From positions 168 through 64,167 of the forward strand of contig NZ_VDGG01000012.1 in the NCBI RefSeq assembly GCF_006861775.1: a stretch of DNA of 64,000 nucleotides, given 5' to 3'. Position 1 is the stretch's first letter, and every line of letters starts with the position of its first letter. The position numbers and the translations under genes are program-made. This stretch comes from Psychrobacillus soli. Its GTDB lineage: Bacteria > Bacillota > Bacilli > Bacillales_A > Planococcaceae. Below are positions 1 through 9,228 of this stretch, piece after piece. The notes beneath the pieces were generated by a model. The model did no database searches, was not told the DNA's origin, and saw nothing but the letters and a program-made list of their open reading frames with translations.

Positions 1-79
1 GATGAGGTAGATAGGTTCGGGGTGGAAGCGTGGCGACACGTGCAGCTGACGAATACTAATCGATCGAGGACTTAACCAA
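1..79 (+). rRNA. 23S ribosomal RNA, 3' end (partial)
   Basis: The first bases match the conserved 3' terminus of bacillar 23S rRNA, including the GACGAATACTAATCGATCGA stretch and the final GGACTTAACC. The rest of the gene lies upstream of the window. It is followed after about 60 bp by a 5S gene in the normal rrn order. The exact 3' end is uncertain by a few bases. Confidence 0.95.
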
Positions 80-138
80 ATGTATTTATCTGTTGAAAAT
101 GTCGTTTATCCAGTTTTGAGTGAACAAGCACTCAATTA

Positions 139-255
<117 letters not shown>

Positions 256-261
256 ACTAAT

Positions 262-304
262 AAAGAAGTCGTTATCGAGTAATCGGTAACGACTTCTTTT
301 TTAT
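262..304 (+). terminator. rrn operon terminator
   Basis: Long inverted repeat (AAGAAGTCGTTATCGA / TCGGTAACGACTTCTT) followed by a T run, directly after 5S. It is a typical Rho-independent terminator and suggests the tRNA cluster downstream has its own promoter. Confidence 0.9.
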
Positions 305-673
305 TTGAAAAGACAATCTTCCTATTTATAAGTGAAATAAAAGTGAGGGAGTGACGAGTAAATGGAATAGAAGGCCAAATGCCTCTCCTCTTAAGTAATT
401 AACAAATTAAAACCGACTTTAATAGGTGAAATTAGTCGATTTTATGGAGTAGCTTAGTAGTGATCTATTTCAAGTCTATAGCTAGTTTTCTAATCGGAAT
501 ATCGACATCATGTAAAAGCTATAACACTTTGCTTATTTGATAACTTTCTAGTTAGAAAATAGTTCTCATAATGTTCTTCCGTTTTTCAAAGGTTAGTTAT
601 CTCATTCTGAAACTCAAACAATAACTAAAGTATGATTTAGCTAATAATCTTTTAAAAATATGTAGAAAAAGAC
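305..673. other. Gene-free spacer between rrn terminator and tRNA cluster
   Basis: About 370 bp, AT-rich, with no ORF of useful length on either strand and no RNA gene I can recognise. Only its right end carries a clear signal, the promoter of the tRNA cluster. Confidence 0.6.
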
Positions 674-701
674 TTGAAATATAAAAAAAAATTGTTATAA
701 T
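674..701 (+). promoter_or_regulatory. SigA promoter of tRNA cluster
   Basis: TTGAAA (674-679), 16-bp AT-rich spacer, and a consensus TATAAT (696-701), about 30 bp upstream of tRNA-Asn. Separation from the rRNA operon by a terminator supports independent transcription of the tRNAs. Confidence 0.75.
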
Positions 702-730
702 TATATTTGTACTTTAAATATATACATTGT

Positions 731-805
731 TCCGAAGTAGCTCAGTGGTAGAGCAATCGGCTGTTAACCGATCGGTCGTAGGTTCGAGTCCTACCTTCGG
801 AGCCA
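731..805 (+). tRNA. tRNA-Asn (GTT)
   Basis: Full cloverleaf with acceptor TCCGAAG / CTTCGGA, anticodon loop CTGTTAA giving GTT, T loop GGTTCGAGTCC, and an encoded CCA. First gene of a six-tRNA cluster. Confidence 0.97.
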
Positions 806-818
806 TTTTTTTGTCTGT

Positions 819-891
819 GCTTCCATAGCTCAGCAGGTAGAGTGCTTCCATGGTAAGGAAGAGGTCAGCGGTTCGAATCCGCTTGGAAGCT
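819..891 (+). tRNA. tRNA-Thr (GGT)
   Basis: Cloverleaf with acceptor GCTTCCA / TGGAAGC and anticodon GGT in loop ATGGTAA. The CCA tail is not encoded (T discriminator followed by TAC), unlike the Asn, Val, Tyr and Gln genes of this cluster. Confidence 0.95.
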
Positions 892-1015
892 TACATTTTG
901 AATATTAAATGTAAATAAACCTAAACAACTACTTGCCTAAGAGTAACAAATATGTTATTATAGTTCTTGTCCGATTCATACATAGTTACATGTTAATCGT
1001 GATATTTATAACCCA

Positions 1016-1091
1016 GGAGGATTAGCTCAGCTGGGAGAGCATCTGCCTTACAAGCAGAGGGTCGGCGGTTCGAGCCCGTCATCCTCCACCA
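1016..1091 (+). tRNA. tRNA-Val (TAC)
   Basis: Cloverleaf with acceptor GGAGGAT / ATCCTCC, D arm TAGCTCAGCTGGGAGAGCA, anticodon TAC in loop CTTACAA, and an encoded CCA. It lies about 124 bp after tRNA-Thr, the largest gap within the cluster. Confidence 0.97.
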
Positions 1092-1112
1092 TTTATTTTT
1101 ATACTTAGCTTT

Positions 1113-1196
1113 GGAGGGGTAGCGAAGTGGCTAAACGCGGCGGACTGTAAATCCGCTCCTTAGGGTTCGGCGGTTCGAATCCGTCCCCCTCCACCA
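1113..1196 (+). tRNA. tRNA-Tyr (GTA)
   Basis: An 84-nt class II tRNA with a long variable arm, acceptor GGAGGGG / CCCCTCC, anticodon GTA in ACTGTAAAT, and an encoded CCA. Confidence 0.97.
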
Positions 1197-1202
1197 GTTT
1201 AT

Positions 1203-1277
1203 TGGGGTATAGCCAAGCGGTAAGGCAACGGATTTTGATTCCGTCATGCCCTGGTTCGAATCCAGGTACCCCAGCCA
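1203..1277 (+). tRNA. tRNA-Gln (TTG)
   Basis: Acceptor TGGGGTA / TACCCCA, anticodon TTG in loop TTTTGAT, T loop GGTTCGAATCC, and an encoded CCA. Starts 6 bp after tRNA-Tyr. Confidence 0.97.
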
Positions 1278-1301
1278 CAAACTTTCAAAATTCAATTTTA
1301 C

Positions 1302-1374
1302 GGGGCCTTAGCTCAGCTGGGAGAGCGCCTGCCTTGCACGCAGGAGGTCAGCGGTTCGATCCCGCTAGGCTCCA
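1302..1374 (+). tRNA. tRNA-Ala (TGC)
   Basis: Acceptor GGGGCCT / AGGCTCC with one G·U pair, anticodon TGC in loop CTTGCAC, T loop GGTTCGATCCC, no encoded CCA. Last gene of the tRNA cluster. Confidence 0.96.
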
Positions 1375-1395
1375 TAAATCTTATATTTATAAAGT

Positions 1396-1430
1396 AAACC
1401 TTTCCATATTAATTGGAGAGGTTTTTTTGT
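1396..1430 (+). terminator. tRNA cluster terminator
   Basis: AACCTTTCCA / TGGAGAGGTT stem with a T7 run, 20 bp after tRNA-Ala. Confidence 0.85.
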
Positions 1431-1487
1431 GGTTTCCTAGAAAATAATGAAAATTTAGACATGTGAGTAACTTCCTACAAGAATTTC

Positions 1488-1656
1488 TATGTCCAGGCTC
1501 CAGCGCAGAGTTCGTCGTAAACAAAAGCGTTTGTAGTGGCTGGAGAGCTGATCTCCTAGACCTGTACAATGCGGGTCATGCAGCCATTGCGACACGATGT
1601 CGTGAACGAACTCAGATTGTTTTCCTCTAACACAGCACCTTGCGCTTTTGTTCATA
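1488..1656. repeat. Probable interspersed non-coding repeat element
   Basis: A GC-richer island starting near GTCCAGGCTCCAGCGC and ending near GCGCTTTTGTTCAT. It contains a perfect hairpin CGACA-CGA-TGTCG (1590-1602) and a long-range inverted pair AACAAAAGCG (1520-1529) / CGCTTTTGTT (1643-1652). No credible ORF. The composition and the CCAGGCTCCAGCGC start resemble short dispersed elements I know from Planococcaceae-type genomes. Only one copy is in this window, so repetition is an inference. Confidence 0.45.
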
Positions 1657-1789
1657 AAAATAAAATTCCTCTTCTATCGTCAGGAGAATTTTGCTATTAA
1701 TAATTTTCATAGTTTCTGAGATAAAAAACTTTCCAATGCACCCTTCTATCTATTATGATGAAATAAAAATAAAAAGTGAGGTGTTGAGT

Positions 1790-2371
1790 TTGGCTGAAAC
1801 AATCGTTTATGGAGATGTGACATTACGACCGTTGAAAGAGTGTGATATTCCATTTTTGTGGGAGCTGTATAATCCGGTAATATTTGAATTTATGTTGAAT
1901 AAAATAGAAAACAAAGAACAACTTAATAATTGGCTACAAACTGGCATTTATCAAATGGATACGGAAAAAACCGCACTTTCATTTGTAGTGGAGAATACCG
2001 AAACACATGAAATAATGGGCACGACCCGTATTTATGGGATGGATCAAACCAATCATGCTTGTGAAATCGGTTCCACTTTTTATGGTAAACAGTTTCAGCG
2101 AACACATGTGAATACAACATGTAAATACTTACTCTTAAAACACTGCTTTGAACAGTTAGGAATGATTCGTGTCCAGTTTAAGACAGATGAGTTGAATGTT
2201 ACTTCGCAAAGGGCGATTGAACGAATAGGTGGTATAAAAGAAGGAGTTCTTCGTAATGAACGAATTCGCTCAAATGGAACGGTGAGAAATGCGGTTGTTT
2301 ACTCGATCATTGAGAGTGAATGGCCGGAAGTGAAAAATCACCTCGTTCAGTTAATGAATAAATATTCATAA
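1790..2371 (+). CDS. GNAT family N-acetyltransferase (RimJ/RimL type)
   Basis: 193-residue protein with the RimJ/RimL-type GNAT pattern: an N-terminal GDVTLRPLKECD strand, central GSTFYGKQFQRTHVNTTCKY (acetyl-CoA loop region) and the C-terminal SQRAIERIGGIKEGVLRNERI segment that closes the fold. Such enzymes acetylate an amine of a small molecule or a protein N terminus. The substrate here cannot be read. An upstream TTG at 1691 keeps the frame open, but the TTG at 1790 follows a Shine-Dalgarno-like GTGAGGTG and gives the usual family start, so I chose it. It sits alone between the tRNA cluster and rocF. Confidence 0.8.
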   Translation: MAETIVYGDVTLRPLKECDIPFLWELYNPVIFEFMLNKIENKEQLNNWLQTGIYQMDTEKTALSFVVENTETHEIMGTTRIYGMDQTNHACEIGSTFYGKQFQRTHVNTTCKYLLLKHCFEQLGMIRVQFKTDELNVTSQRAIERIGGIKEGVLRNERIRSNGTVRNAVVYSIIESEWPEVKNHLVQLMNKYS

Positions 2372-2441
2372 AAATGCTGAGTTGAGCCAACTCCCCTTTA
2401 GGATTTACAATAGATGTAAGAATAGAAGGGGGTATAGGATT

Positions 2442-3347
2442 ATGAATAAGCTAAGCATTTCAATAATTGGTGTACCAATGGATCTTGGACAAAATAGACG
2501 TGGAGTCGATATGGGGCCAAGTGCTATCCGTTACGCTGGGGTTGTAGAACGTCTGCAGAATCTTGGTCATTCTGTAAAAGACGAGGGAGATATAGCCATT
2601 AGTCATACTCGTAAAGAACAATCTCCAAATACACATTTACGCAATTTGGAGGATGTGATAGAAGGAAATACAAATTTAGCGAACAAAGTGCATGAAGTAC
2701 TATCTGAAGGAAAGTATCCCCTAGTACTTGGTGGTGATCATAGTATAGCAATCGGAACACTTGCGGGTCTTGCGGATCGCTATGAAAATTTAGGAGTTAT
2801 TTGGTACGATGCGCATGCAGATTTAAATACAGCAGAAACTTCACCTTCTGGGAATATTCATGGAATGCCACTAGCAGCTAGTCTTGGCCTTGGCCATGAG
2901 GACTTAGTGAATATACGTTCTTACGCTCCAAAGATTAAACCTGAAAATGTGGTGATTATCGGTGCACGCTCTGTAGATCCAGGAGAACGCGAGTTAATTA
3001 AAGAAAAGGGTATTAAAGTTTTTTCCATGCATGAAATCGATAAGCACGGGATGACGGAAGTAATGAACCAAACAATTTCCTATTTCCATGAACGTAAAGT
3101 GGATGGCGTTCATTTATCGCTCGATTTAGATGGTTTAGATCCTCTTTATACGCCGGGTGTTGGTACACCGGTTCCTGGTGGGATCAGTTATCGTGAAAGC
3201 CATTTAGCGATGGAAATGCTGTATTCGTCCAATCTAATTACATCGGCTGAATTTGTAGAAGTAAATCCAATACTAGATGAAAAAAATAAGACAGCGGATG
3301 TTGCTGTTGGATTAATGGGCTCCCTATTTGGCGAAAGTCTAATATAA
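2442..3347 (+). CDS. rocF: Arginase
   Basis: 301-residue ureohydrolase that hydrolyses L-arginine to ornithine and urea in the cytosol. All Mn-binding motifs are present: GGDHS at residues 97-101, DAHAD at 123-127 and DLDGLDP from 228. The catalytic region continues with GTPVPGG. Length equals bacillar RocF. The frame is open upstream, but ATG 2442 lies 9 bp after AGAAGGGGG, so the earlier start was rejected. In Bacillus relatives rocF also precedes sigW, so position supports the call. It is followed by its own terminator and looks monocistronic. Confidence 0.94.
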   Translation: MNKLSISIIGVPMDLGQNRRGVDMGPSAIRYAGVVERLQNLGHSVKDEGDIAISHTRKEQSPNTHLRNLEDVIEGNTNLANKVHEVLSEGKYPLVLGGDHSIAIGTLAGLADRYENLGVIWYDAHADLNTAETSPSGNIHGMPLAASLGLGHEDLVNIRSYAPKIKPENVVIIGARSVDPGERELIKEKGIKVFSMHEIDKHGMTEVMNQTISYFHERKVDGVHLSLDLDGLDPLYTPGVGTPVPGGISYRESHLAMEMLYSSNLITSAEFVEVNPILDEKNKTADVAVGLMGSLFGESLI

Positions 3348-3362
3348 TACGAATCGATTGGG

Positions 3363-3391
3363 AAGCAGGCGTATAGTCTGCTTTTCTTTTT
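3363..3391 (+). terminator. rocF terminator
   Basis: AAGCAG / CTGCTT stem with a T-rich tail, 16 bp after the rocF stop. Confidence 0.7.
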
Positions 3392-3445
3392 TATTATCAA
3401 CACAATGCATGGAATATTTGGTAAAATAAATATAATATAAAAAAA

Positions 3446-3472
3446 TGAAACCTGTTTATACCTTAATCCGTA
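3446..3472 (+). promoter_or_regulatory. SigW (ECF) autoregulatory promoter
   Basis: TGAAAC (3446-3451), a 17-bp spacer and CGTA (3469-3472), which is the textbook SigW consensus. It lies 40 bp before sigW, so SigW is expected to drive its own operon. Confidence 0.88.
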
Positions 3473-3511
3473 TAGGTAAGACAGCCGCACGAGGCGGAGG
3501 GGAAAATCACG

Positions 3512-4087
3512 ATGGATGCGTTAGTAAATAAACGAATAAAACAAGTGTTAAAAGGCGATAAAGACGCATTCGCGGAGATTGTCGACCTGTATCAGCATAG
3601 GCTATTTCAAGTGTGTTTTAGGATGCTAGGAAATCGCCATGAAGCGGAGGATATTGCACAAGAAGCATTTGTGCGAGCCTTTATCAACATACACACATTT
3701 GATCAAAAAAGAAAATTCTCTACTTGGCTATACCGTATTGCGACGAATTTATGTATCGATCGTATCAGGAAAAAGAAGCCGGATTATTATTTAGATGCAG
3801 AAGTAAAAGGTACAGAAGGACTTGATATGTACTCTCAAATCGCAGCAGAAGATGAACTACCGGAAGAAGAACTCATGAAGCTTGAGTTGCAAGATAGAAT
3901 ACAGTATGAGATTAGTCGTCTACCGGATAAATATCGATCGGCTATTGTATTAAAGTATATGGAAGAATTATCTTTACAAGAGATTAGTGAGATATTAGAA
4001 TTACCACTTGGAACAGTTAAAACAAGAATTCACAGAGGCCGGGAAGCACTTAGAAAACAATTAAGTAGACAGCCTAACTTTTTATAG
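3512..4087 (+). CDS. sigW: ECF sigma factor SigW
   Basis: 191-residue ECF sigma factor. Region 2 (about residues 15-90) includes AEDIAQEAFVRAF and the RKFSTWLYRIATNLCIDRIR -10 recognition helix. Region 4 (about 125-185) ends with LPLGTVKTRIHRGREALRKQL. It directs transcription of cell-envelope stress and antimicrobial-resistance genes. ATG 3512 follows GGCGGAGGGG. A SigW-type promoter precedes it and the anti-sigma gene follows after 12 bp. Gene order sigW-rsiW-cdaA-cdaR-glmM matches Bacillus, which separates it from other ECF factors. Confidence 0.95.
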   Translation: MDALVNKRIKQVLKGDKDAFAEIVDLYQHRLFQVCFRMLGNRHEAEDIAQEAFVRAFINIHTFDQKRKFSTWLYRIATNLCIDRIRKKKPDYYLDAEVKGTEGLDMYSQIAAEDELPEEELMKLELQDRIQYEISRLPDKYRSAIVLKYMEELSLQEISEILELPLGTVKTRIHRGREALRKQLSRQPNFL

Positions 4088-4099
4088 GAGGGAATCACG

Positions 4100-4729
4100 A
4101 TGAATGCGTGTCCAGAGCGAATTGTTCACTATATGCATGAATATCTAGATGGTGAGATTAGCCGTGAACATGAGCTTGAACTAAAATCTCATTTGCAGTC
4201 ATGCGTGGATTGTCAGGCGCATATGCATGAGTTAAGCGATGTTGTTGCTTTTGTAAAAGGGGCAGCTCATGTAGAGGCACCAACTAATTTTAGTAATGCC
4301 GTTATGGCGAGACTTCCAAAAGAAAAATCACATGCTGGTGTTAGTAGATGGTTGCGGCGTCATCCCATTCTCACTGCAGCAGCTTTATTCTTTTTATTTA
4401 TGAGCAGTGCATTATTCACCAATTTCAACGAACAGCAACAGTTCTCTTTTACTAAGCAAGAAAATGTTGTAGTGGAAGGTGAAACGGTTATTATCCCCGA
4501 AGGACAAGTCGTAAAGGGGGATTTGGTTGTACGAAACGGTGATGTTCGAATTGATGGAGAGCTAGACGGCAATTTAACCGTCATTAACGGTTCGAAGTAT
4601 ATGGCTTCTACAGCGGTTATTACTGGTAAAACAGAAGAGATTAACGAGGTATTTGACTGGCTTTGGTTTCACATAAAAGATGGTGCAAAAGAAGTTGTGT
4701 CATTTTTTGGAAAAGAAGAAACAAAATAA
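4100..4729 (+). CDS. rsiW: Anti-sigma-W factor RsiW
   Basis: 209-residue membrane anti-sigma factor that holds SigW inactive until proteolysed under envelope stress. The N-terminal zinc-binding anti-sigma domain has the HxxxCxxC signature HLQSCVDC near residues 31-38. A single membrane span follows at about residues 93-110 (ILTAAALFFLFMSSALF), with an extracytoplasmic C-terminal domain. RBS GGAGGGAA precedes ATG 4100. Cotranscribed with sigW and closed by a terminator, so cdaA is only partly coupled. Confidence 0.93.
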   Translation: MNACPERIVHYMHEYLDGEISREHELELKSHLQSCVDCQAHMHELSDVVAFVKGAAHVEAPTNFSNAVMARLPKEKSHAGVSRWLRRHPILTAAALFFLFMSSALFTNFNEQQQFSFTKQENVVVEGETVIIPEGQVVKGDLVVRNGDVRIDGELDGNLTVINGSKYMASTAVITGKTEEINEVFDWLWFHIKDGAKEVVSFFGKEETK

Positions 4730-4734
4730 TGGGG

Positions 4735-4766
4735 AGTCTATCCAGCAAGTTGGATAGACTTTTTTG
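4735..4766 (+). terminator. sigW-rsiW terminator
   Basis: Perfect AGTCTATCCA / TGGATAGACT stem with a T6 tail directly after rsiW. Confidence 0.9.
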
Positions 4767-4843
4767 CTCGAAAATGTAGAGAATTGAGCAACTATGTTAT
4801 ACTTACATTGTATGGATTTGTGATGAAAAGTGGGGGATGCCAC

Positions 4844-5683
4844 ATGTCGTTTATGGAGCAATTTACAAATTTTATGCCAGTAAACGTTATTGTAAACATA
4901 TTAGATGTTTTAGTTGTATGGTTTGTTATATATAAATTAATAACCTTGATAAAAGGAACGAAAGCAGTTCAATTATTAAAAGGAATATTCGTTATTATCA
5001 TTGCTCGAGTAGTGACTGACTTTTTAGGTATGGATACGCTTGGTTGGTTGCTTGAAAATGTAATTAGTATTGGATTTTTTGCCATTATCGTTATATTCCA
5101 ACCTGAAATAAGAAGAGCACTCGAACAAATTGGTAGGGGTAAGCTCTTTGCTAGAAGTTCATCGATGCAAGAAGAAGAAGAGAAGAATCGTTTAATAGAG
5201 GCTATGACCAAATCTGTAAGCTATATGGCGAAACGTCGAATTGGAGCATTGATCTCCATTGAAAGAGAAACGGGTTTAACGGAATACATTGAAACGGGAA
5301 TTCAGTTAAATGCGCATCTTACTGCGGAGCTTATGATTAACATCTTTATACCAAATACACCTTTACATGATGGTGCGGTAATTGTACAAAAAAATAATAT
5401 CGTATCCGCCGCTTGTTATTTGCCATTATCTGAAAGTCCTTTCATTTCCAAAGAGCTTGGAACACGGCACCGTGCAGCAATTGGTTTAAGTGAAGTAACG
5501 GATGCGATTACCATTGTTGTATCAGAAGAAACAGGTGCGGTAAGTTTAACGTCTAACGGAGATCTCCATCGAAATTTATCCATGGAAGAGTTTGAAAATC
5601 ACTTGAAACGCCTTTGGTTTGGACCAACAGAGGAACAAGTAACTTCTTCTAAATGGTTGTGGAGGGGGAAACAGAATGGATAA
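4844..5683 (+). CDS. cdaA: Diadenylate cyclase CdaA
   Basis: 279-residue membrane-bound c-di-AMP synthase that makes the dinucleotide from two ATP. Three N-terminal hydrophobic segments (about residues 15-90) anchor a cytosolic DAC domain with the catalytic DGA (176-178) and RHR (208-210) motifs. c-di-AMP controls potassium and osmolyte transport and is tied to wall synthesis. ATG 4844 follows GTGGGGGA; the frame extends upstream without RBS support. Its end overlaps cdaR by 8 bp, so the two are translationally coupled, as in other Firmicutes. Confidence 0.94.
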   Translation: MSFMEQFTNFMPVNVIVNILDVLVVWFVIYKLITLIKGTKAVQLLKGIFVIIIARVVTDFLGMDTLGWLLENVISIGFFAIIVIFQPEIRRALEQIGRGKLFARSSSMQEEEEKNRLIEAMTKSVSYMAKRRIGALISIERETGLTEYIETGIQLNAHLTAELMINIFIPNTPLHDGAVIVQKNNIVSAACYLPLSESPFISKELGTRHRAAIGLSEVTDAITIVVSEETGAVSLTSNGDLHRNLSMEEFENHLKRLWFGPTEEQVTSSKWLWRGKQNG

Positions 5684-6941
5684 AATGATGGGCAACCCAT
5701 GGTTTTTACGAATAATTGCATTGGTACTCGCAATTTTACTATTCGTTTCAGTGAAGTCAGATTTGGAAAAAAATAATATGAATACAACAAGTACATCTGT
5801 GGAAGTTCTTAGAGATGTACCCGTCGAGGTATATTATGACGATGAGAATTCCGTTGTAACAGGGGTGCCAGAAACTGTTACGGTGAATATAGAAGGACCA
5901 TCACAACAAGTTTTTTCCACGAAAGTGATGAAGGATTATAAAGTATTTATTGATTTGCGAGAGGTAACGTTTGGCAAACATACAGTAGAATTTTCTACTG
6001 AAAACTTTTCGGATAAATTAAAAGTGCGGATTGACCCTGTAAATGTAGATGTGGTGATTGAAGAACGGGTTTCCCAAGAATTTAGTGTGGATTTAGATAT
6101 GAATGAAAGCTTGCTAGCAGAAAATTATATTGTCAAATCCTACGATATGGAACCGAAAAAAGTAATTGTCACAGGAGCAAAAAGCATTATAGATAGCATA
6201 GGCTATGTAAAAGCTACCATTGTCAGAGACGAAGGAATTAATAAATCGTTTGAACAAGAAGCAAGCATACGAGTGCTAGACGCAGATTTAAACAAATTAG
6301 ATGTAACCGCTGAACCGAAAACCGTCCAAGTAAAAGTATATGTAGAAGAATATAGCAAGGAAGTTCCGGTCGTATTAGCTTCAAAAGGCGTACCTAAAGA
6401 AGGGGTAACGGTCAATGGACTTTCTACAGATGTCAAAAATATTAGACTATATGGCCCACGAACAGTAATAGATAAAATAGGGCAGTTACAAGTTGATGTA
6501 GACGTGAGTAAACTAGAAGTTACCAGTAGCTTTGATTTGAAGTTAGCAATTCCAGATGGTGTGACCAGATTGTCGCTCGATAAGATTAAAATAACAGCAG
6601 ATGTCACACCAGCTCCAACACCTGATACAGAAGAAGGGCAAGAGGAAACTGTTTCAACGGTGGAAGAGAAATCATTTGAAAATGTTACGATTGCAGTGAA
6701 GGGGCTACCTTCACTGCTAGTCAGTAATTTTGAAACACCTACGGATGGCACCGTTTCTGTCGTAGCGAAGGGAACACCCGAGGCTTTGGAAAATGTTCAA
6801 CTAAACAATGTTTCCGTTTACGTAGATGCCGAGAATGCAGAAATTGGGGAAGTAACGCTTCCTATTCAAGTTGACGGCCCATCTGATATAGAATGGGGAA
6901 CGTCAGCATCCGAGGCAAAACTAACGATAAAAGAGGCTTAA
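5676..6941 (+). CDS. cdaR: YbbR-domain regulator of CdaA
   Basis: 421-residue secreted or membrane-tethered protein with one N-terminal membrane anchor (about residues 10-26, [15 protein letters not shown]). Tandem YbbR repeats face the cell exterior; I can make out about four units, each with the VTVNIEGP- or [11 protein letters not shown]-like turn. In Firmicutes it binds and modulates CdaA. RBS GGAGGGGGAAA lies inside the cdaA 3' end. A proline/glutamate-rich linker ([14 protein letters not shown]) at about residue 312 separates the last repeat. Confidence 0.92.
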   Translation: MDKMMGNPWFLRIIALVLAILLFVSVKSDLEKNNMNTTSTSVEVLRDVPVEVYYDDENSVVTGVPETVTVNIEGPSQQVFSTKVMKDYKVFIDLREVTFGKHTVEFSTENFSDKLKVRIDPVNVDVVIEERVSQEFSVDLDMNESLLAENYIVKSYDMEPKKVIVTGAKSIIDSIGYVKATIVRDEGINKSFEQEASIRVLDADLNKLDVTAEPKTVQVKVYVEEYSKEVPVVLASKGVPKEGVTVNGLSTDVKNIRLYGPRTVIDKIGQLQVDVDVSKLEVTSSFDLKLAIPDGVTRLSLDKIKITADVTPAPTPDTEEGQEETVSTVEEKSFENVTIAVKGLPSLLVSNFETPTDGTVSVVAKGTPEALENVQLNNVSVYVDAENAEIGEVTLPIQVDGPSDIEWGTSASEAKLTIKEA

Positions 6942-6979
6942 TACGTAGGACAACAGGTTTTTTAAGGAGAGAAGAAGAA

Positions 6980-8332
6980 ATGGGAAAATATTTTGGTACA
7001 GATGGTGTTCGAGGAGTAGCAAATTCAGAATTAACACCAGAACTTGCTTTTAAATTAGGTCGTGTTGGAGGATATATTCTAACGAAAGAAGCAAAGGAAC
7101 GAGCAAAGGTGTTAATCGGTCGCGATACTCGTATATCTGGTCATATGTTGGAAGGAGCACTTGTTGCTGGACTTCTTTCCGTTGGAGTGGAAGTAATGCG
7201 TTTAGGAGTCATTAGTACACCAGGTGTTGCTTTTTTAACTAGAGTAATGAGTGCGGACGCAGGGGTAATGATTTCTGCTTCCCATAATCCTGTGGCAGAT
7301 AACGGGATTAAGTTTTTTGGACCAGATGGTTTCAAGCTTTCGGATGAACAGGAAGAGGAAATCGAGCAATTACTCGATGCAGAAGTGGATGAAATTCCAC
7401 GTCCTACTGGAGCTGGCGTTGGATCCGTATCAGATTATTTTGAAGGCGGACAAAAATACATTCAATACTTGAAACAAACAATAGATGAAGAGTTTGTAGG
7501 TATTCACGTAGCATTAGATTGTGCAAACGGTGCAACTTCTTCCCTTGGAACACATGTATTTGCGGATTTAGATGCAGATTTGTCTACTATGGGGGTATCC
7601 CCAAATGGTTTGAATATCAATGAAGGTGTAGGTTCAACGCATCCAGAAGAATTAGCTAAGTTTGTTTTAGATAAAGGAGCGGACGTAGGTCTTGCATTTG
7701 ATGGAGACGGAGACCGTTTAATCGCTGTTGATGAAAAAGGACAAATAGTTGACGGTGACCAAATCATGTATATATGTGCCAAATATTTAAATGCACATGG
7801 TCGTTTAAATAAAAGTACGGTCGTTTCCACTGTGATGAGTAATATGGGCTTCTATAAAGCATTAGAAACACATGGCATGACAAGTGTGAAAACAGCCGTT
7901 GGGGATCGCTATGTAGTAGAAGAAATGAAAAAGAACGGCTATAACCTTGGTGGGGAGCAGTCGGGACATATTGTATTCTTAGACTATAATACAACAGGTG
8001 ACGGTCTATTAACTGGTTTACAACTAGTCAATATTATGAAAGTAACAGGGAAAAAACTTTCAGAACTTGCATCTGAGATGACAATCTTTCCTCAAAAACT
8101 GGTGAATGTACGCGTAACAGACAAGCATGCAGTGACAGAAAATGCGAAAGTAGCAGCAATCATTGAAACAGTAGAAGCAGAAATGGCTGGAAATGGCCGC
8201 GTTTTAGTAAGACCTTCCGGCACAGAGCCACTTGTACGTGTCATGGTAGAAGCAGCTACAGAAGCAGATTGCGAAAACTACGTAAACCGAATCGTGGAAA
8301 TAGTAAAAGCAGAGATGGGCTTAGCAGAATAA
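6980..8332 (+). CDS. glmM: Phosphoglucosamine mutase
   Basis: 450-residue enzyme that interconverts glucosamine-6-phosphate and glucosamine-1-phosphate for UDP-GlcNAc and peptidoglycan. It starts [12 protein letters not shown]. The phosphoserine loop ISASHNP has the active Ser at about residue 101. Metal loop DGDGDR lies near 240, sugar-recognition GGEQSGH near 325, and phosphate loop RPSGTEP near 410. The frame extends upstream, but ATG 6980 sits behind AAGGAGA. Last gene of the cdaA-cdaR-glmM unit, which is known to couple c-di-AMP and GlmM activity. Confidence 0.96.
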   Translation: MGKYFGTDGVRGVANSELTPELAFKLGRVGGYILTKEAKERAKVLIGRDTRISGHMLEGALVAGLLSVGVEVMRLGVISTPGVAFLTRVMSADAGVMISASHNPVADNGIKFFGPDGFKLSDEQEEEIEQLLDAEVDEIPRPTGAGVGSVSDYFEGGQKYIQYLKQTIDEEFVGIHVALDCANGATSSLGTHVFADLDADLSTMGVSPNGLNINEGVGSTHPEELAKFVLDKGADVGLAFDGDGDRLIAVDEKGQIVDGDQIMYICAKYLNAHGRLNKSTVVSTVMSNMGFYKALETHGMTSVKTAVGDRYVVEEMKKNGYNLGGEQSGHIVFLDYNTTGDGLLTGLQLVNIMKVTGKKLSELASEMTIFPQKLVNVRVTDKHAVTENAKVAAIIETVEAEMAGNGRVLVRPSGTEPLVRVMVEAATEADCENYVNRIVEIVKAEMGLAE

Positions 8333-8341
8333 TTAATAACA

Positions 8342-8370
8342 TAAAAATCCAGCCTTGTGCTGGATTTTTA
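8342..8370 (+). terminator. glmM terminator
   Basis: AAAAATCCAGC / GCTGGATTTTT hairpin 9 bp after the glmM stop; symmetric, so it could act on both strands. Confidence 0.88.
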
Positions 8371-8525
8371 TGATTCAGAAACAAAAAGTTGGTTTTGGTT
8401 GCTCTTGCAGTTAATTTGATTGCTTAGACCATACTGTTAGTTGCTCTTAGACATTTTACACCAGATTTAATACATAGCTCCTACTTACTAAAAGTCGAGT
8501 AAAAAGTTCAATTTACCTTTTACAT

Positions 8526-8551
8526 GTTTACTAAGTTAATTTAGTGGAATA
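8526..8551 (+). promoter_or_regulatory. Possible SigB-type promoter of yfkM-like gene
   Basis: GTTTAC (8526-8531), 14-bp spacer and GGAATA (8546-8551) loosely match the SigB consensus. The downstream gene resembles a SigB-dependent stress gene of B. subtilis. The -10 match is weak (4 of 6). Confidence 0.3.
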
Positions 8552-8584
8552 GTAAGAGAGAACAAACAGATAAGGAGTGAGGAT

Positions 8585-9100
8585 ATGGCTAAAGTAGCAA
8601 CAGTAATCACCAATATGTTTGAGGATGTAGAATACACAAGTCCAGCACAGGCATTAAATGATGCCGGACATGAGGTTTTTACGATTGAAAAAGAAGCAGG
8701 CAATGAAGTAACGGGTAAACAAGGCGAAACGAAAATTACAGTCGATTATGGTATTGATGATGTCAAACCGGAAGACTTTGATGCATTATTCATTCCTGGA
8801 GGATTTTCACCTGATATTTTACGAGCAGACGATCGATTCGTCGGTTTTGCGAAAGCTTTTATGGATGCAAAGAAACCAGTATTTGCAATATGTCACGGAC
8901 CACAACTTCTAATTACAGCCAAAACATTAGAAGGGCGAGACGCTACCGGATATAAGTCCATTAAAGTCGATTTAGAAAATGCCGGAGCAACTTACCATGA
9001 TGAAGAAGTATTCGTCTGTGCCAATCAACTGGTCACCAGTAGAACACCAGATGATTTGCCAGCGTTTAATAGAGAAATCGTCAAGTTATTAGAAAAATAA
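8585..9100 (+). CDS. yfkM: DJ-1/PfpI family protein (general stress protein 18-like)
   Basis: 171-residue single-domain DJ-1/PfpI protein. The nucleophile elbow AICHGPQLL carries the conserved Cys (about residue 104) followed by His, and an acidic residue in the ALFIPGGFSPD loop completes the pattern. Family members act as deglycases/glyoxalases or stress proteins; the precise activity here is not provable. Length and sequence pattern fit B. subtilis YfkM closely. RBS AAGGAGTGAGG precedes ATG 8585. Monocistronic, with its own terminator. Confidence 0.85.
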   Translation: MAKVATVITNMFEDVEYTSPAQALNDAGHEVFTIEKEAGNEVTGKQGETKITVDYGIDDVKPEDFDALFIPGGFSPDILRADDRFVGFAKAFMDAKKPVFAICHGPQLLITAKTLEGRDATGYKSIKVDLENAGATYHDEEVFVCANQLVTSRTPDDLPAFNREIVKLLEK

Positions 9101-9113
9101 CAGAAAATCACTG

Positions 9114-9142
9114 GAGCACCTTCAATAGAAGGTGTTCTTTTT
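9114..9142 (+). terminator. Terminator after yfkM-like gene
   Basis: GAGCACCTT / AAGGTGTTC stem with TTTTTC tail, 13 bp after the stop. Confidence 0.85.
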
Positions 9143-9228
9143 CGTATTTAAAAGTTGATAAAGTATTTTTACAATTTTCTGTTATTCTATAAAGAGAATG
9201 AAATAATTACGATAGAGGGGAAATCGTC

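Noticed and set aside
1202-1447. 81-codon ORF over tRNA-Gln and tRNA-Ala
   Set aside because: It is antisense-free but runs through two certain tRNA genes and their terminator; no RBS.
6203-6751. 182-codon reverse ORF inside cdaR
   Set aside because: Ser/Thr-rich shadow of a coding strand; cdaR on the plus strand is certain.
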